Below, in pieces: positions 42,610 to 51,756 of a stretch of DNA of 64,000 nt. The first letter of the stretch is position 1. Each line of letters opens with the position of its first letter. A program made the translations under genes and the position numbers. This DNA comes from Roseateles amylovorans (GTDB taxonomy: Bacteria; Pseudomonadota; Gammaproteobacteria; Burkholderiales; Burkholderiaceae_C): positions 4,526,001 to 4,590,000 of the forward strand of contig NZ_CP104562.2 of NCBI RefSeq assembly GCF_025398155.2. Direction: 5' to 3'. The notes under the pieces were generated by a model. It had not been told where the DNA came from. It saw nothing but the letters and a program-made list of their open reading frames with translations, and ran no database searches.

Positions 42610-45462
42610 TCACTTCGTCAGCACGAAGCCCTTCAGCTTGCCGAAGGCCTGATCCAGCAGCGCCTTGAGCTGCTCCTGGTGCAGGTGGGCATAACCGACG
42701 GCCGGCGATGCGGAAGCCGGACGGCCTGCATAACCCAGCTTCTGACCGTCCACCATGTTTTCGTGGATGTAGTGCTGCACGAAGAACCAGGCGCCCTGGT
42801 TCTGCGGCTCGTCCTGGCACCAGACGATCTCGGTCGCGTTCGGGTACTTCTTGACCTCGGCGGCGAAGGCCTTGTGCGGGAACGGATACAGCTGCTCGAC
42901 GCGGATGATGGCCACGTCCTTCTTGTCGCCACGGGCCTTCACCAGGTCGTAGTACACCTTGCCCGAGCAGGCCACGATGCGCTTGACCTTGGCGTTGTCG
43001 AAATCGGTGCCCAGTTCCGGGATCACGGTACGGAACTCGCCCTTGGTGAATTCGCTCACCGGCGAGGTCGCATCCTTGGCACGCAGCAGCGACTTCGGGG
43101 TCATGATGACCAGCGGCTTGCGGAACATGCGCAGCATCTGACGACGCAGCAGGTGGAAGATCTGCGAAGCCGTGGTCGGCTGCACGATCTGCATGTTGTT
43201 GTCCGCAGCCAGCTGCATGAAGCGCTCCAGGCGAGCCGAGCTGTGCTCGGGGCCCTGGCCTTCATAGCCGTGCGGCAGCATCAGGGTCAGGCCGTTGGCA
43301 CGGCCCCACTTCACTTCACCCGAGGCGATGAACTGGTCGATCACCACTTGGGCGCCGTTGGCGAAGTCGCCGAACTGGGCTTCCCAGATGGTCAGCGTGT
43401 TGGGTTCGGCGGCGGCATAGCCGTACTCGAAGCCCAGCACCGCTTCTTCCGACAGGATCGAGTCGATCACCACGAACGGCGCCTGACCTTCGGCCACGTT
43501 CTGCAGCGGAATGTAGATGCCTTCGTCGAAGCGCTCGCGGTTCTGGTCGTGCAGCACCGCATGGCGGTGGGTGAAGGTGCCACGGCCGCAGTCTTCACCG
43601 GACAGGCGGATCGGATAACCCGACGCCACCAGCGAGGCGAAGGCCATGTGCTCGCCCATGCCCCAGTCCACATTGATCTCGCCGCGACCCATGGCGGCGC
43701 GGTCGGCGATCACCTTCTCGACCAGCGAGTGGGCCTTGAAGCCCACCGGCAGCGTGGTGATCTTTTCCGAGATGCGCTTCCACTCGGCGCTCGGCAGCGC
43801 GGTGTCGCAGCTGTCGGTCCACTTCTTGCCCAGGAACGGGCTCCAGTCGGTGGCGTACTTGCTCTTGTAGTTGGTCAGCACCGGATCGACGGTGTGACGG
43901 CCTTCGTCCATCGCGGCGCGGAAGGCCTTGACCATGCCGTCCGGACCTTCGGCGTCCAGCACGCCCTGGGCCACCAGCTTCTCGCCGTACAGCTTGCGGG
44001 TGCCGGGATGCTGGGCGATGGTCTTGTACATCAGCGGCTGGGTGAGCGCGGGGGTGTCCTGCTCGTTGTGGCCCAGCTTGCGGAAGCAGACGATGTCGAC
44101 CACGACATCCTTCTTGAACTGCTGGCGGTATTCCAGCGCCAGCTGGGTGCACAGCACCACGGCTTCCGGATCGTCGCCATTCACGTGCAGCACCGGCGCC
44201 TCGATCATCTTGACGACGTCGGAGCAGTACAGCGTCGAGCGGGTGTCGCGCGGGTCGCTGGTGGTGAAGCCGATCTGGTTGTTGATGACGATGTGGACCG
44301 TGCCGCCGGTGTAGTAACCGCGGGTCTGGGCCAGTGCCAGGGTTTCCATCACGACGCCCTGGCCGGCGAAGGCCGCATCACCGTGCACCAGCACCGGCAG
44401 GACCTGGTCGCCGGACTTGTCGCCGCGACGGTCCATCCGTGCCTTGACCGAGCCTTCGACGACCGGGTTGACGATTTCCAGGTGGGACGGGTTGAACGCC
44501 AGGCTCAGGTGAACCGGGCCGCCAGGGCTGGTCACATCGCTGGAGAAACCCTGGTGGTACTTGACGTCACCGGCGGGCAGGTCCTCGGGGGCCTTGTGCT
44601 CGAACTCGGCGAACAGGTCCTTGGGCATCTTGCCCAGGGTGTTGACCAGCACGTTCAGACGGCCGCGGTGGGCCATGCCGATCACGATTTCCTGCACGCC
44701 CTTGGCACCGGCGCTCTGCACCAGCTCGTCCATCGAGGCGATGAAGCTTTCGCCGCCTTCCAGCGAGAACCGCTTCTGGCCGACGTACTTCGTGTGCAGA
44801 TAGCGTTCCAGGCCTTCGGCCGCGGTCAGGCGGTCGAGAATGTGCTTCTTCTTCTCGGCCGAGTAGGCGGCCTTGCTGCGGATCGCCTCCAGGCGCTCCT
44901 GCCACCAGCGCTTCTCGGTGGGCTCGGTGATGTGCATGAACTCTGCACCGACGGAGCCGCAATAGGTTTCACGCAGGGCCTGCACGATCTCGCGCAGGGT
45001 CATGCGCTCGGCCTTGGTGAAGTAGGTGTTGGTCGCGCTGAAGCTGATGTCCATGTCGGCCTCGGTCAGACCGTAGGACGAGGGCTCCAGCTCGGGAATC
45101 TTGGGGCGCTCGGTGCGCTTGAGCGGGTCCAGGTCGGCCCAGCGGGAGCCGAGTGAACGGTAGGCCGCGATCAGCGACTGCACATGGACCTGCTTGCCCG
45201 CGACTTCCAGTTCCGCGCTGGACACCTTGGTGTTCAGGGCATTGGCCTTGGCGCGCTGGGCGAAGGACTCGATGACCGGCGCATGCGGAACATCCCGCTT
45301 GTCGCTGCCGTCCACTGCAGGCACGTGCTGCAGGGCATCGAAATAGGCACGCCAGTTGTCTGGCACGGCGCCCGGGTTGTCGAGGTACTGTTCGTACATT
45401 TCCTCGACGTAAGGGGCATTGCCCCCGAACAGGTAGGAGTTCGACCTGTATTGCTGCATCAT
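42610..45462 (-). CDS. sucA: 2-oxoglutarate dehydrogenase E1 component
   Basis: Thiamine-diphosphate enzyme of 950 aa that decarboxylates 2-oxoglutarate in the citric acid cycle. The N-terminal segment (SYLFGGNAPYVEEMYEQY, NWRAYFDAL) is the part known to anchor E1 to E2. GMAHRGRLNVLVN and DVKYHQGFSSD hold substrate-binding histidines; HGDAAFAGQG and INNQIGFTTS are ThDP motifs; EEAVLGFEYGYA is in the transketolase-like half. GAGGTGAGC precedes the ATG. A paralogue lies at 57.0-59.8 kb. Confidence 0.98.
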   Translation of the reverse strand: MMQQYRSNSYLFGGNAPYVEEMYEQYLDNPGAVPDNWRAYFDALQHVPAVDGSDKRDVPHAPVIESFAQRAKANALNTKVSSAELEVAGKQVHVQSLIAAYRSLGSRWADLDPLKRTERPKIPELEPSSYGLTEADMDISFSATNTYFTKAERMTLREIVQALRETYCGSVGAEFMHITEPTEKRWWQERLEAIRSKAAYSAEKKKHILDRLTAAEGLERYLHTKYVGQKRFSLEGGESFIASMDELVQSAGAKGVQEIVIGMAHRGRLNVLVNTLGKMPKDLFAEFEHKAPEDLPAGDVKYHQGFSSDVTSPGGPVHLSLAFNPSHLEIVNPVVEGSVKARMDRRGDKSGDQVLPVLVHGDAAFAGQGVVMETLALAQTRGYYTGGTVHIVINNQIGFTTSDPRDTRSTLYCSDVVKMIEAPVLHVNGDDPEAVVLCTQLALEYRQQFKKDVVVDIVCFRKLGHNEQDTPALTQPLMYKTIAQHPGTRKLYGEKLVAQGVLDAEGPDGMVKAFRAAMDEGRHTVDPVLTNYKSKYATDWSPFLGKKWTDSCDTALPSAEWKRISEKITTLPVGFKAHSLVEKVIADRAAMGRGEINVDWGMGEHMAFASLVASGYPIRLSGEDCGRGTFTHRHAVLHDQNRERFDEGIYIPLQNVAEGQAPFVVIDSILSEEAVLGFEYGYAAAEPNTLTIWEAQFGDFANGAQVVIDQFIASGEVKWGRANGLTLMLPHGYEGQGPEHSSARLERFMQLAADNNMQIVQPTTASQIFHLLRRQMLRMFRKPLVIMTPKSLLRAKDATSPVSEFTKGEFRTVIPELGTDFDNAKVKRIVACSGKVYYDLVKARGDKKDVAIIRVEQLYPFPHKAFAAEVKKYPNATEIVWCQDEPQNQGAWFFVQHYIHENMVDGQKLGYAGRPASASPAVGYAHLHQEQLKALLDQAFGKLKGFVLTK

Positions 45463-45963
45463 CTTCGCTCACCTCTTGCCCCGGCTTCCAGGGCTATCGG
45501 CTGGTTAGTAAACCTTCCGCGACACGGCTTGACCGGTTGGCGGATTGCGACCCGCCTTGTCTGTTGCCAGAAAAGGGGACGGGAAGGACCTCTAGTCACA
45601 GCGCGGGACTGTAGCACCTTGCCTGATCCAGCGCTGTGGCGCGGGCGTCCACTTTTCGACGGAAAGTCTAGGTCACCACACCGGTGCGTGCGCGCCCGCC
45701 GTCTACGCAGTACCCACGATGTGTGAGAGAGGCAAAGTCGGTCAGGCACAGCCACAACGTGCGCTGCGGGGCGGGCGCCGACACCCCATCCACCGCCCGC
45801 ATCGGCAACCGCACGAGACACGGTGTTACCGCCGTTTCCTTTGCGTGTGGCGTGCCGCAGTCGGTCCCAAACGTTTGCGATCCGTGGGGGCATGGCCTAG
45901 ACTTCGCGGCGCGGTTCCGCCCCGCGATTGAATGGCGGACCGCGGGGACACAGGAGATCCCAC
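45463..45963. other. Divergent control region between sucA and the oxygenase gene
   Basis: About 500 bases with no convincing gene. It must hold the sucA operon promoter on the minus strand; TACAGT at 45608-45613 is a weak -10 candidate. A better plus-strand promoter lies at 45875-45903. GC content is high and no recognisable riboswitch is seen. Confidence 0.5.
45875..45903 (+). promoter_or_regulatory. Candidate sigma-70 promoter of the oxygenase gene
   Basis: TTGCGA, 17-base spacer, TAGACT (each four of six consensus bases). The start of transcription would fall near 45910, giving a leader of about 54 bases with a GC-rich hairpin before the GGAG ribosome-binding site. Confidence 0.5.
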
Positions 45964-46806
45964 ATGCAAGTTCGAGTTGTCGACTACCGCGCCGCCGATG
46001 CGGCCGAGCAATTCACCCGTTCCCTGCACGAGACCGGTTTCGGCGTGCTGGTGAACCATCCCCTCCCGCAGAGCCTGGTCGAGAAGATCTACGCCGACTG
46101 GCTGGCCTTCTTCAACGGCGACGAGAAGCAGGCCTTCGCGTTCTCCAAGGAGACGCAGGACGGCTACTTCTCCACCGAGATCTCGGAAACCGCCAAGGGC
46201 CATACCCAGAAGGACATCAAGGAATACTTCCACATCTATCCGTGGGGCCGTATTCCTGCGTCGTTGAAGGACGATGCGATGCAGTACTACCGCATCGCCA
46301 ACGACCTGGCGGCGGAGCTGCTGTCCTGGGTGGAGCAGCACACCCCGGCGGAGATCGCGAAGAACTACCGCGAGCCGCTCTCGCAGATGATCAAGGACAG
46401 CAAACAGACCCTGCTGCGGGTGCTGCGCTATCCGCCGCTCACCGGGCAGGAGCCCGCTGGCTCGCTGCGCGCCGCTGCCCACGGCGACATCAACCTGCTG
46501 ACCATCCTCCCCGCGGCGAACGAACCCGGCCTGCAGGTCCTGGACAAGGACGGCGCCTGGGTCGACGTGCCCGGCGATTTCGGCATGCTGATCATCAACA
46601 TCGGCGACATGCTGCAGGAAGCCTCGCAGGGCTACTACCCGTCGACCCAGCACCGCGTGGTCAATCCGACCGGTGACGGCGCCACCAAGAGCCGCGTCTC
46701 GCTGCCGCTGTTCCTGCATCCCCGCAATGACGTGGTGCTGTCCGACCGCTACACCGCGCACGAGTATCTGGAAGAGCGCCTGCGCGAGCTGGGCGTCAAG
46801 ACCTGA
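45964..46806 (+). CDS. Isopenicillin-N-synthase-like 2-oxoglutarate/Fe(II) oxygenase
   Basis: Cytoplasmic iron-dependent oxygenase of 280 aa. The iron facial triad is H173-x-D175 (AAHGDINLLTIL) and H230 (STQHRVVNP); the 2-oxoglutarate-binding R-x-S is R244-S246 (SRVSLPLF). The N-terminal DIOX_N-like region is present (LHETGFGVLVNHPL). Substrate unknown; relatives range from gibberellin-type oxidases to amino-acid hydroxylases. GGAG eight bases before the ATG supports the start. It sits next to the operon that consumes 2-oxoglutarate, which may be coincidence. A hairpin 70 bases downstream may end its transcript. Confidence 0.88.
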   Translation: MQVRVVDYRAADAAEQFTRSLHETGFGVLVNHPLPQSLVEKIYADWLAFFNGDEKQAFAFSKETQDGYFSTEISETAKGHTQKDIKEYFHIYPWGRIPASLKDDAMQYYRIANDLAAELLSWVEQHTPAEIAKNYREPLSQMIKDSKQTLLRVLRYPPLTGQEPAGSLRAAAHGDINLLTILPAANEPGLQVLDKDGAWVDVPGDFGMLIINIGDMLQEASQGYYPSTQHRVVNPTGDGATKSRVSLPLFLHPRNDVVLSDRYTAHEYLEERLRELGVKT

Positions 46807-46874
46807 CCCGGCCAGCGACCCGCATCGGTGCCAGCGCTGGCGCCTGAAGACCGCGGCAGGATCCCCGCAAGCCC

Positions 46875-46912
46875 CACGGGCCATGCACCGCTACAGTGGT
46901 GCATGGCCCGTG
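46875..46912. repeat. 15-bp inverted repeat covering a start codon
   Basis: Arms at 46875-46889 and 46898-46912 are perfect reverse complements (cacgggccatgcacc and ggtgcatggcccgtg) with an eight-base loop. The right arm contains the ATG of the following gene at 46903. Confidence 0.9.
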
Positions 46913-47343
46913 TCGTTTCCACCGTGATCTGGCTGCAGCCGGACGCACCGCCCAAGCCCGCGCCGGGTGCCCCGTGCAACGGCTGCGGCTTGTGCTGCCT
47001 GGCAGAACCGTGCCCGGTGGGGGTGATCGTCAGCGGCCGTCGCACCGGCGCCTGTCGGGCGCTGCAGTGGTCGGCCGAGGCACGACAGTACCGCTGCGGC
47101 ATGCTGGTGCATCCCGCACGCTATCTGGGCTGGCCACGCGCCCGCCCGGACGCGTGGCTCAATCGCCTCGTCCGGCGCTGGGCGCGGCGCATGATCGCCG
47201 CCGGCGTCGGCTGCGATGCGGACCTGGAGGCGATCGCCGCGCTTGCGCCCTCTCCGGCCGCCCCTCACGACCGCGACACCCCACCGCCGTCGATGACGAG
47301 CACGGGAACGGGAACGGGAACGGGAACGGGAACGGAACCGTGA
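46903..47343 (+). CDS. Small cysteine-cluster protein (YkgJ/CxxCxxCC type)
   Basis: Protein of 146 aa with cysteines at 25, 28, 31, 32, 37, 51 and 65 (CNGCGLCCLAEPC, then single C). This spacing resembles the zinc/iron-chelating YkgJ-like family, but a precise function is unknown. Basic middle region with WARRMIAAG. The C-terminus is a (Thr-Gly)n tail made by a hexanucleotide repeat. The ATG lies inside a perfect 15-bp hairpin, and no clear ribosome-binding site precedes it, so translation may be restrained. An in-frame ATG 25 codons upstream lies in unconserved sequence. Confidence 0.75.
   Translation: MARVVSTVIWLQPDAPPKPAPGAPCNGCGLCCLAEPCPVGVIVSGRRTGACRALQWSAEARQYRCGMLVHPARYLGWPRARPDAWLNRLVRRWARRMIAAGVGCDADLEAIAALAPSPAAPHDRDTPPPSMTSTGTGTGTGTGTEP
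47302..47337 (+). repeat. Hexanucleotide repeat (acggga), five copies plus one variant
   Basis: Five perfect acggga units and one acggaa lie in frame at the 3' end of the gene, encoding Thr-Gly pairs just before the stop. Gain or loss of units changes the tail length without shifting the frame. Confidence 0.9.
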
Positions 47344-47584
47344 ACCGGAAAGGGATCTGCGTCCCCGTTAGCCTGTTACCCCGGTACCCCGTTACCCGGT
47401 AAACCCGCCACTCGGGACACGCGCCTCCGGACAACCGCTAGTCTGAAATCACGGCGCGTCCCCTAGCATGGCCCGTCGCTTGCATCGTCAAGGGACGCGC
47501 GGCCTCACCCACGCCCGGTCCATCCCAACCCAAGGGCGCGAACCGAGCGGCTGCGCTTCCCCAATGCCCCCAGGAGTCATGCCC

Positions 47585-49258
47585 ATGGTCAGCCTTTTCC
47601 GCCGTCCCTGCAGTTCCGGATCCACTCGATCACCACGACCGCCATCGGACCGCAGCACGCCCCGCCCGATGCCTCGCGCACCGCGCCCGTGGCTGGGCGT
47701 TGCCCTGGCCACGGCGCTGGCCCTCGGCGCGGCGGGCGGCGCCTCGGCGGCGGCGTTGCGCTGGGCGGCGCAGAACGACGTCCTCACGCTGGATCCCCAC
47801 TCGCAGGATCACACCACCACCAGCGCCATCCTGCAGCATGCCTACGAGGGCCTGACCCGCTACAACGAGCAGTGGGAGGTCGAGCCCTGCCTGGCCACCA
47901 AATGGACCACCGTCAGCCCCACCCAATGGCGCTTCGAGCTGCGCCGCGGCGTCAAGTTCCATGACGGCTCGCCCTTCACCGCTGACGATGTGATCTTCAG
48001 CTTCCAGCGCATCCGCCAGCCGCAGGGCACGATGCAGATCTATGTGACCGGCATCAAGGAAATCAAGAAGATCGATGACTACACCATCGACCTGATCCTG
48101 GAGGCGCCGCAGCCCATCCTGCTGCGCAATCTGATCGACTTCCGCATCATGAGCAAGACCTGGGCGGAGAAGAACAAGGCCACCCAGCAGGCAGACTACA
48201 AATCCAAGGACGAGAACTTCGCCAGCCGCAATGCGTCCGGCACCGGACCGTTCAAGATCACCGGCTGGCAGCCCGACCAGAAGGTGACGATGGAGGTCAA
48301 CAAGAGCTGGTGGGACAAGCCGCGCGGCAACATCACCGAGCTGAGCTATCTGCCGATCAAATCCGATCCGACCCGGGTCGCGGCATTGGTCACCGGCGAT
48401 GTGGACATGCTCACCGACGTGCCGGTGCAGGACGTGCTCAAGCTCAAGCAGGACCCCAAGCTCAAGGTGATCGAAGGCCCGGAGACCCGCACCATCTTCT
48501 TCGCCATGGACCTGGGCAGCGACGAACTGCGTGGTGCCTCGGTCAAGGGCAAGAACCCGTTCAAGGATGCTCGCGTGCGGGAGGCGCTGAGCTTGGCCAT
48601 CGATCGGGAAGCCATCAAGCGGAGCATCATGCGCGGCATGTCGGTGCCCGCCGCGCTGATGGTCGCCCCCGGCGTCAACGGCCATGCCGCCGACATCGAC
48701 AAACCCCTGCCGCCCGATCTGCCCAAGGCCAGGAAGCTGCTGGCCGAGGCCGGCTACCCGTCCGGCTTCGAGGTGCCGCTCAACTGCCCCAACAACCGCT
48801 ACATCAACGACGAGGAGATCTGCCTGGCCGTGGTGTCGATGTGGAGCAAGATCGGCATCCAGGCCCGCCTGGTGGCGCAGCCGATGTCGCAGCACAGCCA
48901 GCTCTTCCAGCGCTTCGAATCGCCGCTGTTCATGCTGGGATGGGGCGTTTCCACCCGCGATGCACTCTATTCGCTGCAGGCCCTGGCCCATACCCGCACC
49001 GGCGGTGGCGCGGACGGCAGTTTCAATTTCTCCAAGGTCAGCGATGCGACACTGGACAAGCTGATCGATGCCGCCAAGAGCGAAACCGACGCCGTCAAGC
49101 GCGACGCCCTGCTGCGCGACGCCCTGCTGCGGGTACGCGATCAGCATCTGTTCATCCCGCTGCACCATCAAGTGCGTCCGTGGGTGGTGCGTGCCAACGT
49201 CGACACGCCGCACCGTTCCAACGACCGGCCGGAAGCACGCTTCACCACCGTCAAGTGA
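47585..49258 (+). CDS. Peptide-type ABC transporter substrate-binding protein (copy 1)
   Basis: Periplasmic solute-binding protein family 5 (DppA/OppA type), about 557 aa. The signal peptide has a long basic n-region and a core around VALATALALGAAGGASA, with the mature protein from AALRWAAQND. Family motifs: LTLDPHSQDH, WRFELRRGVKFHDGSPFTADDVIFSF, TGPFKITGW, RVREALSLAIDREAI and AEAGYPSGFEVPLNCPNNR. The second ATG in a cluster is used because GGAG lies eight bases upstream. No permease or ATPase genes are nearby. A close paralogue follows. Ligand unknown, peptide-like by family. Confidence 0.93.
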   Translation: MVSLFRRPCSSGSTRSPRPPSDRSTPRPMPRAPRPWLGVALATALALGAAGGASAAALRWAAQNDVLTLDPHSQDHTTTSAILQHAYEGLTRYNEQWEVEPCLATKWTTVSPTQWRFELRRGVKFHDGSPFTADDVIFSFQRIRQPQGTMQIYVTGIKEIKKIDDYTIDLILEAPQPILLRNLIDFRIMSKTWAEKNKATQQADYKSKDENFASRNASGTGPFKITGWQPDQKVTMEVNKSWWDKPRGNITELSYLPIKSDPTRVAALVTGDVDMLTDVPVQDVLKLKQDPKLKVIEGPETRTIFFAMDLGSDELRGASVKGKNPFKDARVREALSLAIDREAIKRSIMRGMSVPAALMVAPGVNGHAADIDKPLPPDLPKARKLLAEAGYPSGFEVPLNCPNNRYINDEEICLAVVSMWSKIGIQARLVAQPMSQHSQLFQRFESPLFMLGWGVSTRDALYSLQALAHTRTGGGADGSFNFSKVSDATLDKLIDAAKSETDAVKRDALLRDALLRVRDQHLFIPLHHQVRPWVVRANVDTPHRSNDRPEARFTTVK

Positions 49259-49320
49259 ACGACGACGGACGGTCACCGGCCGCTTGATACCGGCTCGCCG
49301 GCCATAGCAGACCACGCGGC

Positions 49321-49348
49321 GCGGGGCGGATCGAAAGATTCGCCCCGC
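49321..49348 (+). terminator. Strong hairpin after substrate-binding gene 1
   Basis: Twelve-base stem with one G-T wobble (gcggggcggatc / gattcgccccgc) and a GAAA tetraloop, about 60 bases past the stop codon. The T run after it is short. A decayed relative of this hairpin sits at 56823-56846. Confidence 0.65.
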
Positions 49349-49542
49349 GTCGCTTTGACGGTGCGCTCACCCCCGCGCCCGTTCCGTCTTCCCCAATGAC
49401 GGGCCAACGCGCTGACTTTCCGAGCCCCCAGCTCGATTTTTTCTTCGGTTGATCCGGGCAATCCCCAGTGCCGCCGGACGTTCCGGGCGCTCAGGCCCCG
49501 ATAGCATTCCCCGCATCACGAACCGCAGGGAGTTGCACGCTC

Positions 49543-51234
49543 ATGTCCACCCGACTGATTGACGCCTGGATGCGCACCGCGCGCTGGAACGAGAACGAAC
49601 GGCGCCCCGGCGCCGCCCTGCTGGCCGAGGCACAGCCATCGCGGCGCACGCCGCTGACCTCCCTGGCGCTGGGGGTCGGCCTCGCGCTGGCCACTGCGGT
49701 CACGGTGGTGCCGACCGCTCAGGCGGCGACGCTGCGCTGGGCGGCGCAGAACGACATCCTGACGCTGGATCCGCATTCGCAGAACCACAGCACCACCAAC
49801 ACCATCGCCCAGCAGGGCTACGAAGGCCTGACCCGCTACGACAAGACCTATCAGGTCGAGCCCGCGCTCGCGACCAAATGGACGCAGACCAGCCCCACCC
49901 AGTGGCGCTTCGAGCTGCGCAAGGGCGTCAAGTTCCACGACGGTACGCCCTTCACCGCGGACGACGTGGTCTTCTCCTTCGGCCGCATCCGGCAGCCCAA
50001 CGGCACCATGCATCCGTTCATTGCCGGCATCACCGAGATCCGCAAGGTCGACAGCCACACGGTGGATCTGATCCTGGCGGCGCCCAATCCGATCCTGCTG
50101 CGCCAAATCGTCGATTTCCGCATCATGAGCAAGACCTGGGCGGAGAAGAACAAGGCCACCAACCTGCCGGACTTCAAGTCCAAGGAAGAGACGGTGGCCA
50201 CCCGCGCGGCCAATGGCACCGGCCCTTACCGCATCACCGGCTGGCAGCCGGACCAGCGCATCACCATGGTCCAGAACAAGGACTGGTGGGATGCGAAGAA
50301 CGCGACCAATGTCGAAGAGATCATCTACACGCCGATCAAGTCAGACCCGACCCGCGTGGCCGCACTGATCTCCGGCGATGTGGACCTGCTGACCGACATC
50401 CCCACCCAGGACGTCGCCCGGCTGCGCTCCGACGGCCGTCTGGGCGTGCTGGAGGGCAATGAGGTGCGCACCATCTTCATCGGCCTGGACCAGGGCAGCG
50501 ACCAGTTGAAGAACAGCAGCGTCCAAGGCAAGAACCCGTTCAAGGACAAGCGGGTGCGCGAGGCGCTGTCCATCGCCATCGACCGCGAGGCCCTCAAGCG
50601 CGCCACGATGCGCGGCCTGTCGGTGCCGGCGGGCATCATGGTGGCACCGGGCGTGAACGGCAACACGCCGGACATCGACCTACCGGCCAAGGCCGACATC
50701 GAACGCGCCCGCAAGCTGCTGGCGGAGGCCGGTTATCCCAACGGCTTCGAGGTGCCTTTCAACTGCCCCAACAACCGCTATGTCAATGACGAGGAGATCT
50801 GCGTCGCCGTCACCGCGATGTGGACCAAGATCGGCGTGAAGGCGCGGCTGCAGACCGAATCCTTCAGCACCTACAGCCCCAAGCTGCAGGCCTTCGAGTA
50901 CCAGCTGTTCCTCTACGGCTGGGGCGTGCCGACCTATGACGCGCTCTACACGCTGCAATCGCTGACCCACACCCGCACCGGCGGCGCGGACGGCAGCGGC
51001 AATTACTTCCGCATCAGCGACGCGAAGCTCGATCAGATCATCGATGCCGCCAAGGTCGAGGGCGATGTGTCCAAGCGCAATGCGCTGCTGAGGGAGGGTC
51101 TGCTGCGCCTGCGCGATGAGGTGCTGCTGATCCCCATCCACCATCAGGTGCGGCCGTGGGCGATGAAGAAATCGGTGCAGACGGTGCATCGTTCTGATGA
51201 CCGGCCGGAAGGACGCTTCACCACGATGAAGTGA
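49543..51234 (+). CDS. Peptide-type ABC transporter substrate-binding protein (copy 2)
   Basis: Paralogue of the preceding gene, 563 aa, roughly two-thirds identical by eye over the mature part (TLRWAAQNDILTLDPHSQ, VKFHDGTPFTADDVVFSF, PNNRYVNDEEICVAV). Signal peptide core about residues 45-65, cleavage near AQA. Its extreme 3' end (last 31 codons, HHQVRPWAMKK to GRFTTMK) is repeated downstream at 53917-54012 and, more diverged, at 56850-56930. No permease genes follow. Probably arose by tandem duplication with copy 1. Confidence 0.93.
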   Translation: MSTRLIDAWMRTARWNENERRPGAALLAEAQPSRRTPLTSLALGVGLALATAVTVVPTAQAATLRWAAQNDILTLDPHSQNHSTTNTIAQQGYEGLTRYDKTYQVEPALATKWTQTSPTQWRFELRKGVKFHDGTPFTADDVVFSFGRIRQPNGTMHPFIAGITEIRKVDSHTVDLILAAPNPILLRQIVDFRIMSKTWAEKNKATNLPDFKSKEETVATRAANGTGPYRITGWQPDQRITMVQNKDWWDAKNATNVEEIIYTPIKSDPTRVAALISGDVDLLTDIPTQDVARLRSDGRLGVLEGNEVRTIFIGLDQGSDQLKNSSVQGKNPFKDKRVREALSIAIDREALKRATMRGLSVPAGIMVAPGVNGNTPDIDLPAKADIERARKLLAEAGYPNGFEVPFNCPNNRYVNDEEICVAVTAMWTKIGVKARLQTESFSTYSPKLQAFEYQLFLYGWGVPTYDALYTLQSLTHTRTGGADGSGNYFRISDAKLDQIIDAAKVEGDVSKRNALLREGLLRLRDEVLLIPIHHQVRPWAMKKSVQTVHRSDDRPEGRFTTMK

Positions 51235-51601
51235 GGCGGTCTCGGCGCGCCCGGGAGGGCGTGCCGAGGAGCTTCAGCCGCTTGTTCACAGGCGGCGATG
51301 GCGCGCGTCGCCGACGCGGCGTGAGGCACTCAACCCTCACCCCTCACCCCACGGGGCCCGTGGCTGGCCATGGATCACCGCAGCAGCGGACGAGCGACAT
51401 GCAGATCCGCTGGTCACTCACCCATCGCTGCCTTTCAGCCAACGGCCGTCGCCGGTCGTTCAAAAGGGACCTGCTTTGACCAGTCCAGGCCACCGCAACG
51501 GCGGCCATGGAACCTGCCGCCGTTACCGGAAATTGCGGCAATACAGCGGCTGAGCGCAGCGGAGCGATTGAGTGGCCAAACGGCGCGGTGAGCGCGGGTA
51601 G
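51235..51601. other. Gene-free spacer upstream of the first repeat protein
   Basis: No gene, RNA gene or terminator recognised. It is matched by 54013-54367 but with many substitutions and indels, so it is the less conserved part of the duplicated unit. Confidence 0.6.
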
Positions 51602-51756
51602 CTCGGACTCGAAATAGCTATTAACTGCACAGGATGCTGCAGGTTTTTGCCATTCGAGCTCCGTAAACCATGGATTCGTTGAGGTGCCATGTGACAGCTC
51701 AGGCGCTGAAACTGATGCCTGCGCTTTCGTAACCAGTACCCAACGGAGTAATACCT
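51602..51756 (+). promoter_or_regulatory. Conserved leader of the 717-aa gene, copy 1
   Basis: About 155 bases with only four differences from the copy at 54368-54522. It contains an imperfect ten-base inverted repeat (cggactcgaa at 51604-51613 and ttcgagctccg at 51653-51663) around a smaller ctgca/tgcag stem followed by five T residues, and a caggc/gcctg pair further on. GGAG lies eight bases before the GTG start. It could be a structured leader; no known riboswitch class recognised. Confidence 0.45.

Noticed and set aside
45459..45893. A minus-strand open frame of 144 codons upstream of sucA
   Set aside because: It occupies the expected promoter region, has no recognisable motif and no ribosome-binding site.
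51602..51756. Cyclic-di-GMP (GEMM) riboswitch before the repeat gene
   Set aside because: A gcacagg string is present, but the other conserved blocks of the class are absent.
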